Shown in pieces: positions 35,916-44,638 of a stretch of 64,000 nucleotides of DNA. The notes beneath the pieces were generated by a model. That model did no database searches and was not told the DNA's origin. It saw only the letters and a list, made by a program, of their open reading frames with translations. Every line of letters begins with the position of its first letter. Positions within the stretch are counted from its first letter, which is position 1. Made by a program: the position numbers and the translations under genes. This stretch comes from Chromobacterium haemolyticum (GTDB lineage Bacteria > Pseudomonadota > Gammaproteobacteria > Burkholderiales > Chromobacteriaceae): positions 1 to 64,000 of the forward strand of contig NZ_MUKU01000002.1 in the NCBI RefSeq assembly GCF_002081825.1, read 5' to 3'.

Positions 35916-36752
35916 AGCAGAGTGTGAGAAAATCCAGGGGTGAGAAAAAGCTACCCAAGCGATATCAGTCGCGAACAATTTGAAGTGATCAGACCACTTC
36001 TGGAAAGCGCGCGTAAGAGAACAAGTCCCCGTCGAGTGGACTTGTATGAGGTGTTTTGTGCCGTGCTGTACCTGCTCCGCAGCGGCTGCCAATGGCGCAT
36101 GCTTCCTGAAGCATTTCCCAAATGGCGTACTGTCCATTCGTACTTCACCATGTGGAGTGAGCCACGTGAAGGTGGCAGCCTGCTGGAGCAGGCGCTTAAA
36201 AAATCAGGTTGGCGCGGCCCGAGAGAAACTGGGGCGGAGCGCTTGCAGCAGGTTCTTGATCGTGGACGCGCAGAGCGTGAAGAACACTGATACAGCAGGG
36301 TTAAAAGGCTACGACGCAGGTAAGAAGATATCAGGCATCAAGCGCCATATTAGCGCCATATTGTTGTGGACACGCAAGGTCTGCCACACGCGGTGGCAGT
36401 CACGACAGCGGAGGTAACGGATCGCAAAGGGGCGCTACAGGCGCTACGGCAATGTGAGTCCAGATTGATTGGGGTTCAGAGCCTGCTGGCGGATAGTGGC
36501 TATGTTGGCAAACCGTTTGCTCAAGGCGTGAGCGAGATTTTGGGTGCGGACGTGACGGTGCAGATTGCCAAACGGAGCGAACTGCACACCTTCAAGGTGA
36601 TGCCCAAACGCTGGGTTGTTGAGCGCAGCTTCGCTTGGTTGGAAAAGAGCAGAAGGCTGTGGAAGAACTGCGAGCGGAAACTCAATACCAGCCTACAGTT
36701 TATCCATCTGGCCTTCTTGGGGCTCTTACTCAAAAGATCGTAAACACGTTCT
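35890..36752 (+). mobile_element. IS5-family (IS427-group-like) insertion sequence
   Basis: 863 bp with imperfect terminal inverted repeats: AGAACCTGTTCAAAGTCTC at the left, AGAACGTGTTTACGATCTT as reverse complement of the right. The flanks read gcCTA before and TAGcc after, consistent with insertion into a CTAG site with a 2-bp TA duplication (35888-35889 and 36753-36754). It carries a two-frame DDE transposase and has clearly lower GC than its surroundings. It landed where the convergent amidase and the minus-strand unknown gene overlapped at their 3' ends. Confidence 0.88.
35940..36743 (+). pseudogene. IS5-family DDE transposase, frameshifted
   Basis: ORF A (from GTG 35940) encodes the helix-turn-helix/DUF4096-like part (RKSYPSDISREQFEVIRPLL ... 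SGCQWRMLPEAFPKWRTVHS). ORF B continues in another frame (GRSACSRFLIVDAQSVKNTD), presumably through frameshifting at the A6 run 36198-36203, normal for this group. Within ORF B an 11-bp tandem duplication (AGCGCCATATT at 36341-36351 and 36352-36362) shifts the frame again; removing one copy restores GIKRHIVVDTQGLPHAVAVT. The end (VMPKRWVVERSFAWLEKSRR) is intact, with the catalytic Glu region. The element should be unable to move by itself. Confidence 0.9.
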
Positions 36753-37651
36753 TAGCCGGCGCGCTTGCCCAGGGTAATCCGGCGCTGGGCGAAGGTTTCT
36801 CGGCTCAAGCGGATGGAGTCGTAATGACGGCGGCTGAGACGGGCGCCGCCGGCGCGGCGCAGCGACAGCCCCAGCGTGTTCTGGTCATTGGCTTCGCGTT
36901 CGCCGGATAAGGTTTGGGCGGCGGCTTGGCAGGCGGCTTGCCGGCGGGTGGCGGCCGGGTGCGCCTGGTAGGCGTTGCTGGCCTGTTCCAGCGCTTTGCG
37001 CAGCAACTGCGGTTTGGTCTGCTCCAGCGCGTCGGCTATTTGGTCCGCCGTGGCGCGTATCAGCTCTTGCAGCGCCTGCTGTTGCAGCGGGCGTTTGTTG
37101 CTGCAGTCCAGTCCTGCCTGCTGGCTGAGTTGTTCCAGTTGCTGGCTGAGGGTGCTGACGCCGCCCTGGCGGAAGCGCTCGGCTTGTTGCGGGTAGAGTT
37201 GGGCGGCGATCATGGCTTCGCGGTAAGCCTGGATCAGGGTCTTGGCGTCTGTGCCGGGCATCCTGGCCAGGTCGCGGCGCGCCATGTCTTCGGTGTGGGC
37301 GTCAATGAAGGCGTGCACTTCGCGGGCTTGGTGATTGTGCAGCAGTTGGCGCCAGGTATTGAGCGGTTGTTGGTTCAGCCAGTGGGCGAAGCGTTGCTGG
37401 GCGGGTTTGAACGCCGGGTCCACGCCGGCTGGCGCGGCGGTGGCGAAGCGGCGTCTGGCTTGGTTCAGCGCGCTGTCGTGGGCGCGGGAGCGAGCGGCGC
37501 TTGGGCTGGGCGCGGCGCGCAGCAGGGCGGCGTTGGCGTCGCTGTTCTGCGCGCGTTTGAGTTCGCCGGCCAGCGCGGTTTGCGGCGGAGTGTCCGGGTC
37601 CGCGGAACCGCGCGGGTGAATACAGCTGAGCAATAGGTCTGAAATTCTCAT
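36752..37651 (-). CDS. Hypothetical helical protein, 299 residues
   Basis: I do not recognise this protein. It is Ala/Gln/Arg-rich, predicted almost wholly alpha-helical and without signal or membrane segments. It starts RISDLLLSCIHPRGSADPDT and includes FAHWLNQQPLNTWRQLLHNH, ARREVHAF-like charged helices and LIRATADQIADALEQTKPQL. The start at 37651 has a good AGGAG site. Its stop codon TAA spans the IS junction; without the IS the same position would read TAG, so the coding sequence is intact. The composition resembles secreted effector or scaffold proteins, but no family can be named. Confidence 0.7.
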   Translation of the reverse strand: MRISDLLLSCIHPRGSADPDTPPQTALAGELKRAQNSDANAALLRAAPSPSAARSRAHDSALNQARRRFATAAPAGVDPAFKPAQQRFAHWLNQQPLNTWRQLLHNHQAREVHAFIDAHTEDMARRDLARMPGTDAKTLIQAYREAMIAAQLYPQQAERFRQGGVSTLSQQLEQLSQQAGLDCSNKRPLQQQALQELIRATADQIADALEQTKPQLLRKALEQASNAYQAHPAATRRQAACQAAAQTLSGEREANDQNTLGLSLRRAGGARLSRRHYDSIRLSRETFAQRRITLGKRAG

Positions 37652-37768
37652 AAGCGCTCCTGAGGCGGGATGGGCGGCGTTTAGCGCCGCCTTTTTGTTG
37701 GTGCGGCGCAGTGTGCCCAAACCCGGGAGCGTTCAATATAAAGAAATGGCCATGTCCCCGGCATGCGC

Positions 37769-38548
37769 TCAGAGCAGCATCACCAGCTTGTACTCCGGCG
37801 CCTGGGCCAGTTTGAGGGTGATTTGCTGGTGCTCGATGCGACCGGCGCTGGGGTGGTGGAATACGCGGCTGCCGCCTTCGCGGCCTTGCACGTCCTGCTG
37901 TTGCCAGTATTGGCGGAATTCCGGGCTTTTTGCTTCCAGCGCCGCAATCATCGCGGCCATGGCGGGCTGATTCAGCCGCGGGCTGAGATCGGCGCGCAGT
38001 TCTGCGACGATGCGGCCGGCGCGCTCGGCCCATTGGTCGATGAAGCTGCGCGCTTCCGGCGCCAGGAAGATGAAGTCCAGCAGGCTGCGGCTGGCGTCCG
38101 GTCGGCCCAGCCAGTCGCGGAACAGCCTTTGGGCCGGCGGGTTCCAGGCCACGGCGCGCCATTCGGCGTCCAGCACGTAGGCGGGGGAATCGATATGGGC
38201 GGTGGCCTGCTTTAACAGCGCCTTGGCCTGTTCGGACGGGCCGCGCCATTCCGGTTCCGGGTCTTTGAGGCCTGCCAGATTGAACAGGTAGTCGCGCTCG
38301 GCGGCGGTCAGGCGCAAGGCCTCGGCCAGCCGGGCCAGGGTGGGCGCGGACACGGATTGGGTGCGGCCTTGTTCTATCCAGGTCAGCCAGGTGGTGCTGA
38401 TGTCGCACAGCGCAGCCACTTCTTCGCGGCGCAGGCCTTTGGCGCGGCGGCGCAGGCCGGGCAGCAGGCCGGCTTGTTCCGGGCTCAGGCGCTCGCGGTG
38501 GGCGCGGATGAATTGGCCCAGCGGCGCGCTGTCTTTGCTGGCGGTCAT
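37769..38548 (-). CDS. XRE-family regulator with MmyB-like ligand domain
   Basis: 259 residues. The N-terminal helix-turn-helix (~10-75) contains LGQFIRAHRERLSPEQAGL, LRREEVAALCDISTTWLTWI and EQGRTQSVSAPTLARLAEAL. The rest is the MmyB-like PAS-type domain (SPAYVLDAEWRAVAWNPPAQ, LLDFIFLAPEARSFIDQWAE, and HHPSAGRIEHQQITLKLAQA near the end), which binds small hydrophobic ligands in some members. It is divergent from leuC, with repeats of TAGTAT between them (38568-38586) that could be its operator. Such regulators commonly control an adjacent gene; the target here is unclear. The start is chosen at the family N-terminus although its ribosome site is weak. Confidence 0.88.
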   Translation of the reverse strand: MTASKDSAPLGQFIRAHRERLSPEQAGLLPGLRRRAKGLRREEVAALCDISTTWLTWIEQGRTQSVSAPTLARLAEALRLTAAERDYLFNLAGLKDPEPEWRGPSEQAKALLKQATAHIDSPAYVLDAEWRAVAWNPPAQRLFRDWLGRPDASRSLLDFIFLAPEARSFIDQWAERAGRIVAELRADLSPRLNQPAMAAMIAALEAKSPEFRQYWQQQDVQGREGGSRVFHHPSAGRIEHQQITLKLAQAPEYKLVMLL

Positions 38549-38718
38549 GGGCGTAGGGCTCTGGGTATTAGTATCGCTACTAGTATAAGCAACTGGCTTG
38601 TTGCCGGGAAAGTTTGGCTCCAAGATAAGTCCACGGAGCAGAGCCTTGTGCCCGGCGCGCGGAAACCCGCGGCGCCGGCGGCAGTCTCAAGTTGAATAAC
38701 CGGATTCGAGCAAACACC

Positions 38719-40125
38719 ATGACCGCACAGACCTTGTACGACAAATTATGGAACAGCCACGTGGTGCGCCAGGAGGCGGACGGCACGGCCTTGCTGTATA
38801 TCGACCGCCACCTGGTGCATGAGGTGACCAGCCCGCAGGCGTTCGAGGGGCTGAAGCTGGCGGGTCGCCCGCTGTGGCGCGTGGATTCGGTGGTGTCCAC
38901 CGCGGACCACAACACGCCCACCGATCATTGGGACGAGGGCATCAAGGACCCGATCTCGCGCCAGCAGGTGGAAACGCTGGACGCCAACATCAAGGCCTTC
39001 GGCGCGCTGGCGTACTTCCCGTTCAAGGACAAGGGCCAGGGCATCGTCCACGTGATGGGGCCGGAGCAGGGCGCCACGCTGCCGGGCATGACGGTGGTGT
39101 GCGGCGACAGCCACACCTCCACCCATGGCGCTTTCGCCGCGCTGGCGCATGGCATCGGCACCTCCGAGGTGGAGCATGTGATGGCCACGCAGTGTCTGGT
39201 GGCCAAGAAATCCAAGAATATGTTGGTGCGGGTGGACGGCAAGCTGGGCCGCGGCATCACCGGCAAGGATGTGGCGCTGGCCATCATCGGCAAGATCGGC
39301 ACCGCCGGCGGCACCGGCTATGCAATCGAGTTCGCCGGCGAGGCCATCGAGAGCCTGTCTATGGAAGGCCGGATGAGTTTGTGCAATATGGCGATCGAGG
39401 CCGGCGCGCGCTCGGGCATGGTGGCGGCGGACCAGAAGACCATCGATTATGTAAAAGGCCGGCCGTTTGCGCCTAAGGGCGAGCAGTGGGAGCAGGCGGT
39501 GGCGTATTGGCGTACTTTGCGTTCCGATCCGGGCGCCGTATTCGACGCGGAAGTGCTGCTGCGCGCCGAGGATATCCTGCCGCAGGTGACCTGGGGCACT
39601 TCGCCGGAGATGGTGGTGGATATCGACGGCGCGGTGCCGGACCCGGCGCGGGAAAGCGATCCGGTGAAGAAAAGCGGCATTGAGCGCGCGCTCAGCTATA
39701 TGGGTTTGCAGGCCAACACCCCCATCCACGACATCGCGGTGGACATCGTCTTCATCGGCTCCTGTACCAATAGCCGCATCGAGGATTTGCGCGAGGCAGC
39801 CAGCGTGGCCAAGGGCCGCCACAAGGCCGCCAATGTGAAGCAGGTGCTGGTGGTGCCGGGCTCCGGCCTGGTGAAGGCGCAGGCGGAGGCCGAGGGTCTG
39901 GACCAGGTGTTCCTGGCCGCCGGCTTCGAGTGGCGCGAGCCGGGCTGCTCCATGTGCCTGGCGATGAACGCGGACCGCCTGCTGCCGGGCGAGCGTTGCG
40001 CGTCCACCTCCAACCGCAATTTCGAGGGCCGTCAGGGGCAGGGCGGCCGCACTCATCTGGTTAGTCCGGCGATGGCGGCGGCGGCCGCCGTCACCGGTCA
40101 TTTCGTCGATGTGCGTTCGTTGTAA
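38719..40125 (+). CDS. leuC: 3-isopropylmalate dehydratase, large subunit
   Basis: 468 residues. With LeuD it isomerises 2-isopropylmalate to 3-isopropylmalate in leucine synthesis. The aconitase-type [4Fe-4S] cluster ligands are visible in [16 protein letters not shown] and in [15 protein letters not shown]. Other family motifs are [37 protein letters not shown] and [20 protein letters not shown]. The N-terminus [20 protein letters not shown] fixes the start at 38719. It opens the cluster leuC-ecn-leuD-(methyltransferase, membrane protein)-leuB. Confidence 0.97.
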   Translation: MTAQTLYDKLWNSHVVRQEADGTALLYIDRHLVHEVTSPQAFEGLKLAGRPLWRVDSVVSTADHNTPTDHWDEGIKDPISRQQVETLDANIKAFGALAYFPFKDKGQGIVHVMGPEQGATLPGMTVVCGDSHTSTHGAFAALAHGIGTSEVEHVMATQCLVAKKSKNMLVRVDGKLGRGITGKDVALAIIGKIGTAGGTGYAIEFAGEAIESLSMEGRMSLCNMAIEAGARSGMVAADQKTIDYVKGRPFAPKGEQWEQAVAYWRTLRSDPGAVFDAEVLLRAEDILPQVTWGTSPEMVVDIDGAVPDPARESDPVKKSGIERALSYMGLQANTPIHDIAVDIVFIGSCTNSRIEDLREAASVAKGRHKAANVKQVLVVPGSGLVKAQAEAEGLDQVFLAAGFEWREPGCSMCLAMNADRLLPGERCASTSNRNFEGRQGQGGRTHLVSPAMAAAAAVTGHFVDVRSL

Positions 40126-40144
40126 CCGTTCCAAGGAGAGAATC

Positions 40145-40282
40145 ATGCAAAAACTGCTGTTGTTGGTACTGGCCGCGCTGACCCTGAGCGCTTGCAATAC
40201 GGTGAAGGGCGTGGGCCAGGACGTGTCCAAGGGCGGGCAGGCGATTGAAAACGCCGCCAAGGACGTGTCCAACAAAATGTGA
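40145..40282 (+). CDS. Entericidin-like small lipoprotein
   Basis: A 45-residue ORF starting [20 protein letters not shown]: signal peptide, lipobox LSAC, then the entericidin pattern [20 protein letters not shown] ending SNKM. AGGAGAG lies just upstream, 19 bases after leuC. Entericidins A/B of E. coli form an antidote/toxin lipoprotein pair; single copies like this are common in beta-proteobacteria, where they often sit between leuC and leuD. Its role here is unknown, probably an envelope lipoprotein. Confidence 0.9.
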   Translation: MQKLLLLVLAALTLSACNTVKGVGQDVSKGGQAIENAAKDVSNKM

Positions 40283-40374
40283 TGCGGCGGCCCGCCCCCG
40301 GCGGAAGCCGGGGCGGTTGCCTCCTCGCACTCTCTAATGAAAGCGGGCGCCAGCGCCCGGAAACGGCATTGACG

Positions 40375-41013
40375 ATGAAAGCATTTACTACCCTGACCGG
40401 TTTGGCCTGTCCCTTGGACCGCGCCAATGTGGATACCGACGCCATCATTCCCAAGCAGTTCTTGAAATCCATCAAGCGCTCGGGTTTCGGCCCCAATCTG
40501 TTCGACGAATGGCGTTATCTGGACCACGGCGAGCCGGGCATGGACAACAGCAAGCGGCCGCTGAACCCGGACTTCGTGCTCAACCTGCCGCGCTATCAGG
40601 GCGCGCAGGTGTTGCTGGCGCGGGAGAACTTCGGCTGCGGCTCCAGCCGCGAGCACGCGCCGTGGGCGCTGGACGACCAGGGCTTCCGCGTGGTGATCGC
40701 GCCCAGTTTCGCCGATATCTTCTTCAACAATTGCTACAAGAACGGCCTGCTGCCCATCGTGCTGGCGGCGGACACGGTGGATCAGCTGTTCCGCGAATGC
40801 GCGGCCGCCGAAGGCTATCAGCTGACCGTGGACCTGGCGGCGCAGACGGTCAGTACGCCGGCCGGTGAGGTGTTTGCCTTCGACATCACCGAGCACCGCA
40901 AGCACTGCCTGCTGGGCGGCCTGGACGAGATTGGCCTGACCTTGCGGCACGCGGACGAAATCAAGGCTTTCGAAGCCAAGCGCCGCGGCGAGCAGCCGTG
41001 GCTGTTCGCCTGA
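40375..41013 (+). CDS. leuD: 3-isopropylmalate dehydratase, small subunit
   Basis: 212 residues, the standard LeuD length. The swivel-domain motifs are [40 protein letters not shown] and [20 protein letters not shown], with [20 protein letters not shown] at the C-terminus. It forms the heterodimer with LeuC. The start at 40375 matches the family ([15 protein letters not shown]); the open frame upstream to the entericidin stop is not conserved. The ribosome site is weak, so coupling to upstream translation is possible. Confidence 0.97.
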   Translation: MKAFTTLTGLACPLDRANVDTDAIIPKQFLKSIKRSGFGPNLFDEWRYLDHGEPGMDNSKRPLNPDFVLNLPRYQGAQVLLARENFGCGSSREHAPWALDDQGFRVVIAPSFADIFFNNCYKNGLLPIVLAADTVDQLFRECAAAEGYQLTVDLAAQTVSTPAGEVFAFDITEHRKHCLLGGLDEIGLTLRHADEIKAFEAKRRGEQPWLFA

Positions 41014-41026
41014 ACGGCGGCCGGCG

Positions 41027-41806
41027 ATGAGCGCGCTACAGCAGGGCGGCCACGCGCATAAGCAGCACGTGGAGCAGCAGTTCGGCGGCCAGGCCGCCGC
41101 CTATCTGAGCAGCCAGGTGCATGCGGAAGGCGCGGAGTTCGCCGAGCTGCGCCAAGCGGCGGCGGAGCATGGCGCGGCGCGGGTGCTAGACCTGGGCTGC
41201 GGCGCCGGCCATGTGGGCTTTCAGGTGGCGGAGGCGGCGCAGGAGGTGGTGGCTTACGATTTGTCGGCCGCCATGTTGGAGGTGGTGGCGGCGGAAGCGG
41301 CCCGGCGCGGCCTGGACAATCTGAGCACGCAGCAGGGCGCGGCGGAGCGGCTGCCCTTCGCCGACGGCGATTTCGATCTGGTGTTCAGCCGCTATTCCGC
41401 CCATCACTGGGGCGACGTGGGCCTGGCGTTGCGCGAGGCGCGGCGGGTGCTGAAACCGGGCGGCCGGCTGGCGTTGGTAGACGTGATGTCACCGGGACAG
41501 CCCTTGCTGGATACGCATTTGCAGGCGGTGGAAGTGCTACGGGATTCCAGTCATGTGCGCAATTACAGCGGCGGGGAATGGCTGACGATGCTGGCCGAGG
41601 CCGGCTTCGCGGTGGACAGCTTGCGCCGTCAGCGGCTGCGGTTGGTCTTCGACGCCTGGACAGCGCGCATGCGCACGCCGCCGGAGATGGCCGCGGCCGT
41701 CCGCCTGCTGCAACAGCGCATGGGCAGCGAGGTGCGAGATTATTTCGCCATCGAGGCGGACGGCAGTTTCAGTTCCGACGTGATGGTGTTGTGGGCCAGG
41801 CCATGA
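41027..41806 (+). CDS. Class I SAM-dependent methyltransferase
   Basis: 259 residues. SAM-binding motif I is RVLDLGCGAGHVGFQVAEAA (~50), motif II YDLSAAMLEVVAAEA, and post-motifs AERLPFADGDFDLVFSRYSA and EARRVLKPGGRLALVDVMSP follow, typical of UbiE/COQ5-like and methyltransferase-11 enzymes. It begins 13 bases after leuD and overlaps the next gene by 4 bases, so it is in the leucine operon. The substrate cannot be assigned; similar genes in this position are often annotated only as methyltransferase. A role in leucine synthesis is not required. Confidence 0.88.
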   Translation: MSALQQGGHAHKQHVEQQFGGQAAAYLSSQVHAEGAEFAELRQAAAEHGAARVLDLGCGAGHVGFQVAEAAQEVVAYDLSAAMLEVVAAEAARRGLDNLSTQQGAAERLPFADGDFDLVFSRYSAHHWGDVGLALREARRVLKPGGRLALVDVMSPGQPLLDTHLQAVEVLRDSSHVRNYSGGEWLTMLAEAGFAVDSLRRQRLRLVFDAWTARMRTPPEMAAAVRLLQQRMGSEVRDYFAIEADGSFSSDVMVLWARP

Positions 41807-42114
41807 ACGCCGCCCGCGGCGAGGACCGGCGCGGCGCGATGGCCTGGCTGCATCGCCACCCCTGCTGGGCCTTTGCGCTGCTGGGCTTGAGCTTTCTGGT
41901 GTTCGGCGCCGGCACGGTCAATCTGGCCCTGTTGTTGCAATTGAATTTCAAGCTGTGGCTGGACGCCGGCTGGCAGGCGGCGATGGATGGCGCGCTGCGC
42001 CAGTTGCTGGAACTGCTGGTGTCCGGCTATGCCGCGATGGCGGCTTATATCGTATTCAAATGTTGCGAGCGGGCGCTGGTTGAGCGGCTGACCCGGCGCG
42101 GTCATCAAGACTGA
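41803..42114 (+). CDS. Small two-helix membrane protein, unknown
   Basis: 103 residues, not recognised. A basic N-terminus ([18 protein letters not shown]) leads to membrane helix 1 ([20 protein letters not shown], ~21-46), a loop with a Trp-rich amphipathic part ([19 protein letters not shown]) and helix 2 ([16 protein letters not shown], ~70-86), ending basic ([12 protein letters not shown]). It overlaps the methyltransferase stop by ATGA and lies 13 bases before leuB, so it is co-transcribed. The conserved coupling may imply a shared job with the methyltransferase. Confidence 0.75.
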   Translation: MNAARGEDRRGAMAWLHRHPCWAFALLGLSFLVFGAGTVNLALLLQLNFKLWLDAGWQAAMDGALRQLLELLVSGYAAMAAYIVFKCCERALVERLTRRGHQD

Positions 42115-42127
42115 AAAGGAAAACACC

Positions 42128-43192
42128 ATGAAAATCGCCATTCTGCCGGGTGACGGCATCGGTCCGGAAATCATCGCTCAGGCACAGCGCGTGCTGGAAG
42201 TGTTGCGCAAGGACGGCCTGCCGATCGAAACCGAGCAGGCCCCGTTGGGCGGCGCCGGCTACGACGCTTTTGGCCAGCCTTATCCCGAGTTCACCCAGAA
42301 GCTGTGCCGCGAATCCGACGCGGTGCTGCTGGGCGCGGTGGGCGGCCCGGCCTACGACAAGCTGGAGCGTCCGCTGCGGCCGGAGCGCGGCCTGCTGGTC
42401 ATCCGCAAGGATTTGAACCTGTTCGCCAATCTGCGGCCGGCCATCCTGTACCCGGAGCTGGCCAACGCCTCCACGCTGAAGCCGGAAGTGGTGTCCGGCC
42501 TGGACATCATGATTGTGCGGGAACTGACCGGCGACATTTACTTCGGCCAGCCGCGCGGCATCGCCGTCAACGAGTTGGGCGAACGCGAGGCCTACAACAC
42601 CATGCGCTACAGCGAGGGCGAGGTGCGCCGCATCGCCCATGTCGCCTTCGGCATCGCGATGAAGCGCAACAAGCGCTTGTGCTCGGTGGACAAGGCCAAT
42701 GTGCTGGAAACCACCGAGTTCTGGAAAGAGGTGATGATAGACGTGGCCAAGGAGTATCCGCAGGTGGAGTTGTCCCATATGTACGTGGACAACGCGGCGA
42801 TGCAGCTGGTGCGCAATCCCAAGCAGTTCGACGTGATGGTGACCGGCAATATCTTCGGCGACATCCTGTCAGACGAGGCTTCGATGCTGACCGGCTCCAT
42901 CGGCATGTTGCCGTCGGCCTCGCTGGACGAAAACAACAAGGGCCTGTACGAGCCCTCGCACGGCTCCGCGCCGGACATCGCCGGCCAGAACCTGGCCAAT
43001 CCGTTGGCCACCATCTTGTCCGTGGCGATGATGCTGCGCTACACCTTTGGCCTGGAAGACGCGGCGCAGCGGGTGGAAAACGCGGTGAAAACCGTGCTGG
43101 CGCGCGGCCTGCGCACCGCCGATATCTACGAGGCCGGCTGCGAGAAAGTCAGCTGCTCGGCGATGGGGGATGCGGTGGTGTCGGCGCTGTAA
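42128..43192 (+). CDS. leuB: 3-isopropylmalate dehydrogenase
   Basis: 354 residues. NAD-dependent oxidative decarboxylation of 3-isopropylmalate, third step of leucine synthesis. It starts [20 protein letters not shown] and contains [34 protein letters not shown], the signature [20 protein letters not shown] and [20 protein letters not shown]. Metal and substrate residues lie in the [12 protein letters not shown] stretch. AAGGA precedes the ATG. It closes the leucine cluster; a hairpin-rich spacer then leads to asd. Confidence 0.97.
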   Translation: MKIAILPGDGIGPEIIAQAQRVLEVLRKDGLPIETEQAPLGGAGYDAFGQPYPEFTQKLCRESDAVLLGAVGGPAYDKLERPLRPERGLLVIRKDLNLFANLRPAILYPELANASTLKPEVVSGLDIMIVRELTGDIYFGQPRGIAVNELGEREAYNTMRYSEGEVRRIAHVAFGIAMKRNKRLCSVDKANVLETTEFWKEVMIDVAKEYPQVELSHMYVDNAAMQLVRNPKQFDVMVTGNIFGDILSDEASMLTGSIGMLPSASLDENNKGLYEPSHGSAPDIAGQNLANPLATILSVAMMLRYTFGLEDAAQRVENAVKTVLARGLRTADIYEAGCEKVSCSAMGDAVVSAL

Positions 43193-43200
43193 ATGGCAGT

Positions 43201-43338
43201 GGTTCACCCGGCTTGCGCCGGGCGAACCGTCTGTTCTGATTTGAATACAATAAAAACGAAATACCCCATTGCTTGGCGCTTTATCGCGCTGCACAATGGG
43301 GTGACAACATTACAGCCGCCCGCCGTAACAGGCGGGCG
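43201..43338 (+). promoter_or_regulatory. Hairpin-rich leader between leuB and asd
   Basis: Three inverted repeats in about 140 bases. The first (43201-43228, arms GGTTC-CCCGGC with one mismatch, loop TTGC) may end the leu operon. The second pairs ACCCCATTG (43263-43271) with CAATGGGGT (43294-43302). The third pairs CGCCCGCC (43317-43324) with GGCGGGCG (43331-43338). A TACAAT box lies at 43246-43251. The last two would fall in the asd leader RNA if transcription starts near 43260. No known riboswitch consensus is visible. Confidence 0.5.
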
Positions 43339-43373
43339 CGACGATTTGACAGACAGATATCAGGAGAAACCCA

Positions 43374-44486
43374 GTGAGAGTAGGTTTTGTAGGTTGGCGC
43401 GGCATGGTGGGTTCCGTGCTGATGCAGCGCATGCGCGAAGAGAACGATTTTGCGGTGATCGCCGAGCCGGTGTTCTTCACCACTTCCAATGTGGGCGGCA
43501 AAGCCCCCGATATCGGCCGCGACGCCCCGGCGCTGAAAGACGCGAAGGACATCGCCGAACTCAAGACCATGGACGTGATCGTCACCTGCCAGGGCGGCGA
43601 TTACACCAATGAAGTCTACCCGCAGCTGCGCGCCGCCGGCTGGAACGGTTACTGGGTGGACGCGGCTTCCGCGCTGCGCATGGAAGACAATGCCATCATC
43701 ATCCTGGACCCGGTCAATAAAGCGGTGATCGAGCAGGGCCTGGCGCGCGGCGTCAAGGACTACGTCGGCGGCAACTGTACCGTGTCGCTGATGCTGATGG
43801 CGCTGGGCGGCCTGTTCCAGAACGATCTGGTGGAGTGGGCCACCTCCATGACCTATCAGGCCGCCTCCGGCGCCGGCGCGCAGAATATGCGCGAACTGCT
43901 GTCGGGCATGGGCGCGATCAACGCCCAGGTGTCCGGCCTGCTGGCGGACCCGGCGTCCGCCATTCTGGACATCGACCGCAAAGTGTCGGACTTCCTGCGC
44001 GCGGACGATTTCCCCAGCCAGAACTTCGGCGTGCCGCTGGCCGGCAGCCTGATCCCTTGGATAGACAAGGACCTGGGCAACGGCCAATCCAAGGAAGAAT
44101 GGAAGGGCGGCGTGGAAACCAACAAGATCCTGGGCCGCTCCGCCAACCCGGTGCCGGTTGACGGCTTGTGCGTGCGCGTGGGCGCGATGCGCTGCCACAG
44201 CCAGGCATTGACCATCAAGCTCAAGCGCGACGTGCCGCTGGACGAGATCGAAGCCATGCTGGCGGCCGCCAATCCGTGGGCCAAGGTGGTTCCCAACACT
44301 CGCGAGGCCTCGATGGCCGAGCTGACCCCGGCGGCGGTGACCGGCACGTTGGCCACGCCGGTGGGCCGCTTGCGCAAGATGGCGATGGGCGGCGAATACC
44401 TGTCCGCCTTCACCGTGGGCGACCAACTGCTGTGGGGCGCGGCCGAACCGCTGCGCCGCATGTTGCGTATCCTGATCGAGCGTTGA
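43374..44486 (+). CDS. asd: Aspartate-semialdehyde dehydrogenase
   Basis: 370 residues. Reduces aspartyl phosphate to aspartate semialdehyde for lysine, threonine, methionine and diaminopimelate. The start [20 protein letters not shown] matches the gram-negative Asd type, GTG start with CAGGAGAAA upstream. Catalytic Cys135 is in [34 protein letters not shown] and [20 protein letters not shown] (with the active-site His) follow. A terminator lies after it. A second Asd-like gene is next. Confidence 0.97.
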   Translation: MRVGFVGWRGMVGSVLMQRMREENDFAVIAEPVFFTTSNVGGKAPDIGRDAPALKDAKDIAELKTMDVIVTCQGGDYTNEVYPQLRAAGWNGYWVDAASALRMEDNAIIILDPVNKAVIEQGLARGVKDYVGGNCTVSLMLMALGGLFQNDLVEWATSMTYQAASGAGAQNMRELLSGMGAINAQVSGLLADPASAILDIDRKVSDFLRADDFPSQNFGVPLAGSLIPWIDKDLGNGQSKEEWKGGVETNKILGRSANPVPVDGLCVRVGAMRCHSQALTIKLKRDVPLDEIEAMLAAANPWAKVVPNTREASMAELTPAAVTGTLATPVGRLRKMAMGGEYLSAFTVGDQLLWGAAEPLRRMLRILIER

Positions 44487-44567
44487 CAGGGTAGAATGGC
44501 GGCAGCCTGGGGTCCGCGCTGGCGGGCTCCTACTGCCGGGTCGCTCTTTAAAAGCGCGGCCGAGTTG

Positions 44568-44593
44568 AAAAGGGCACCTAGGTGCCCTTTTTT
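44568..44593 (+). terminator. Rho-independent terminator after asd
   Basis: Perfect AAAAGGGCACC / GGTGCCCTTTT repeat with a 2-nt loop and a trailing T run, 80 bases after asd. It could work on both strands. Confidence 0.88.
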
Positions 44594-44638
44594 GCGTGCG
44601 GTATTCTGTTTGCAATGATTGATTGAGAAAGTAAAACG

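Noticed and set aside
38746-40950. A 734-codon minus-strand open frame opposite leuC and leuD
   Set aside because: Antisense shadow; leuC, the entericidin and leuD are clearly coding on the plus strand.
43193-43373. Lysine riboswitch upstream of asd
   Set aside because: None of the conserved L-box core sequences could be found and the region is too short for the ~170-nt aptamer.
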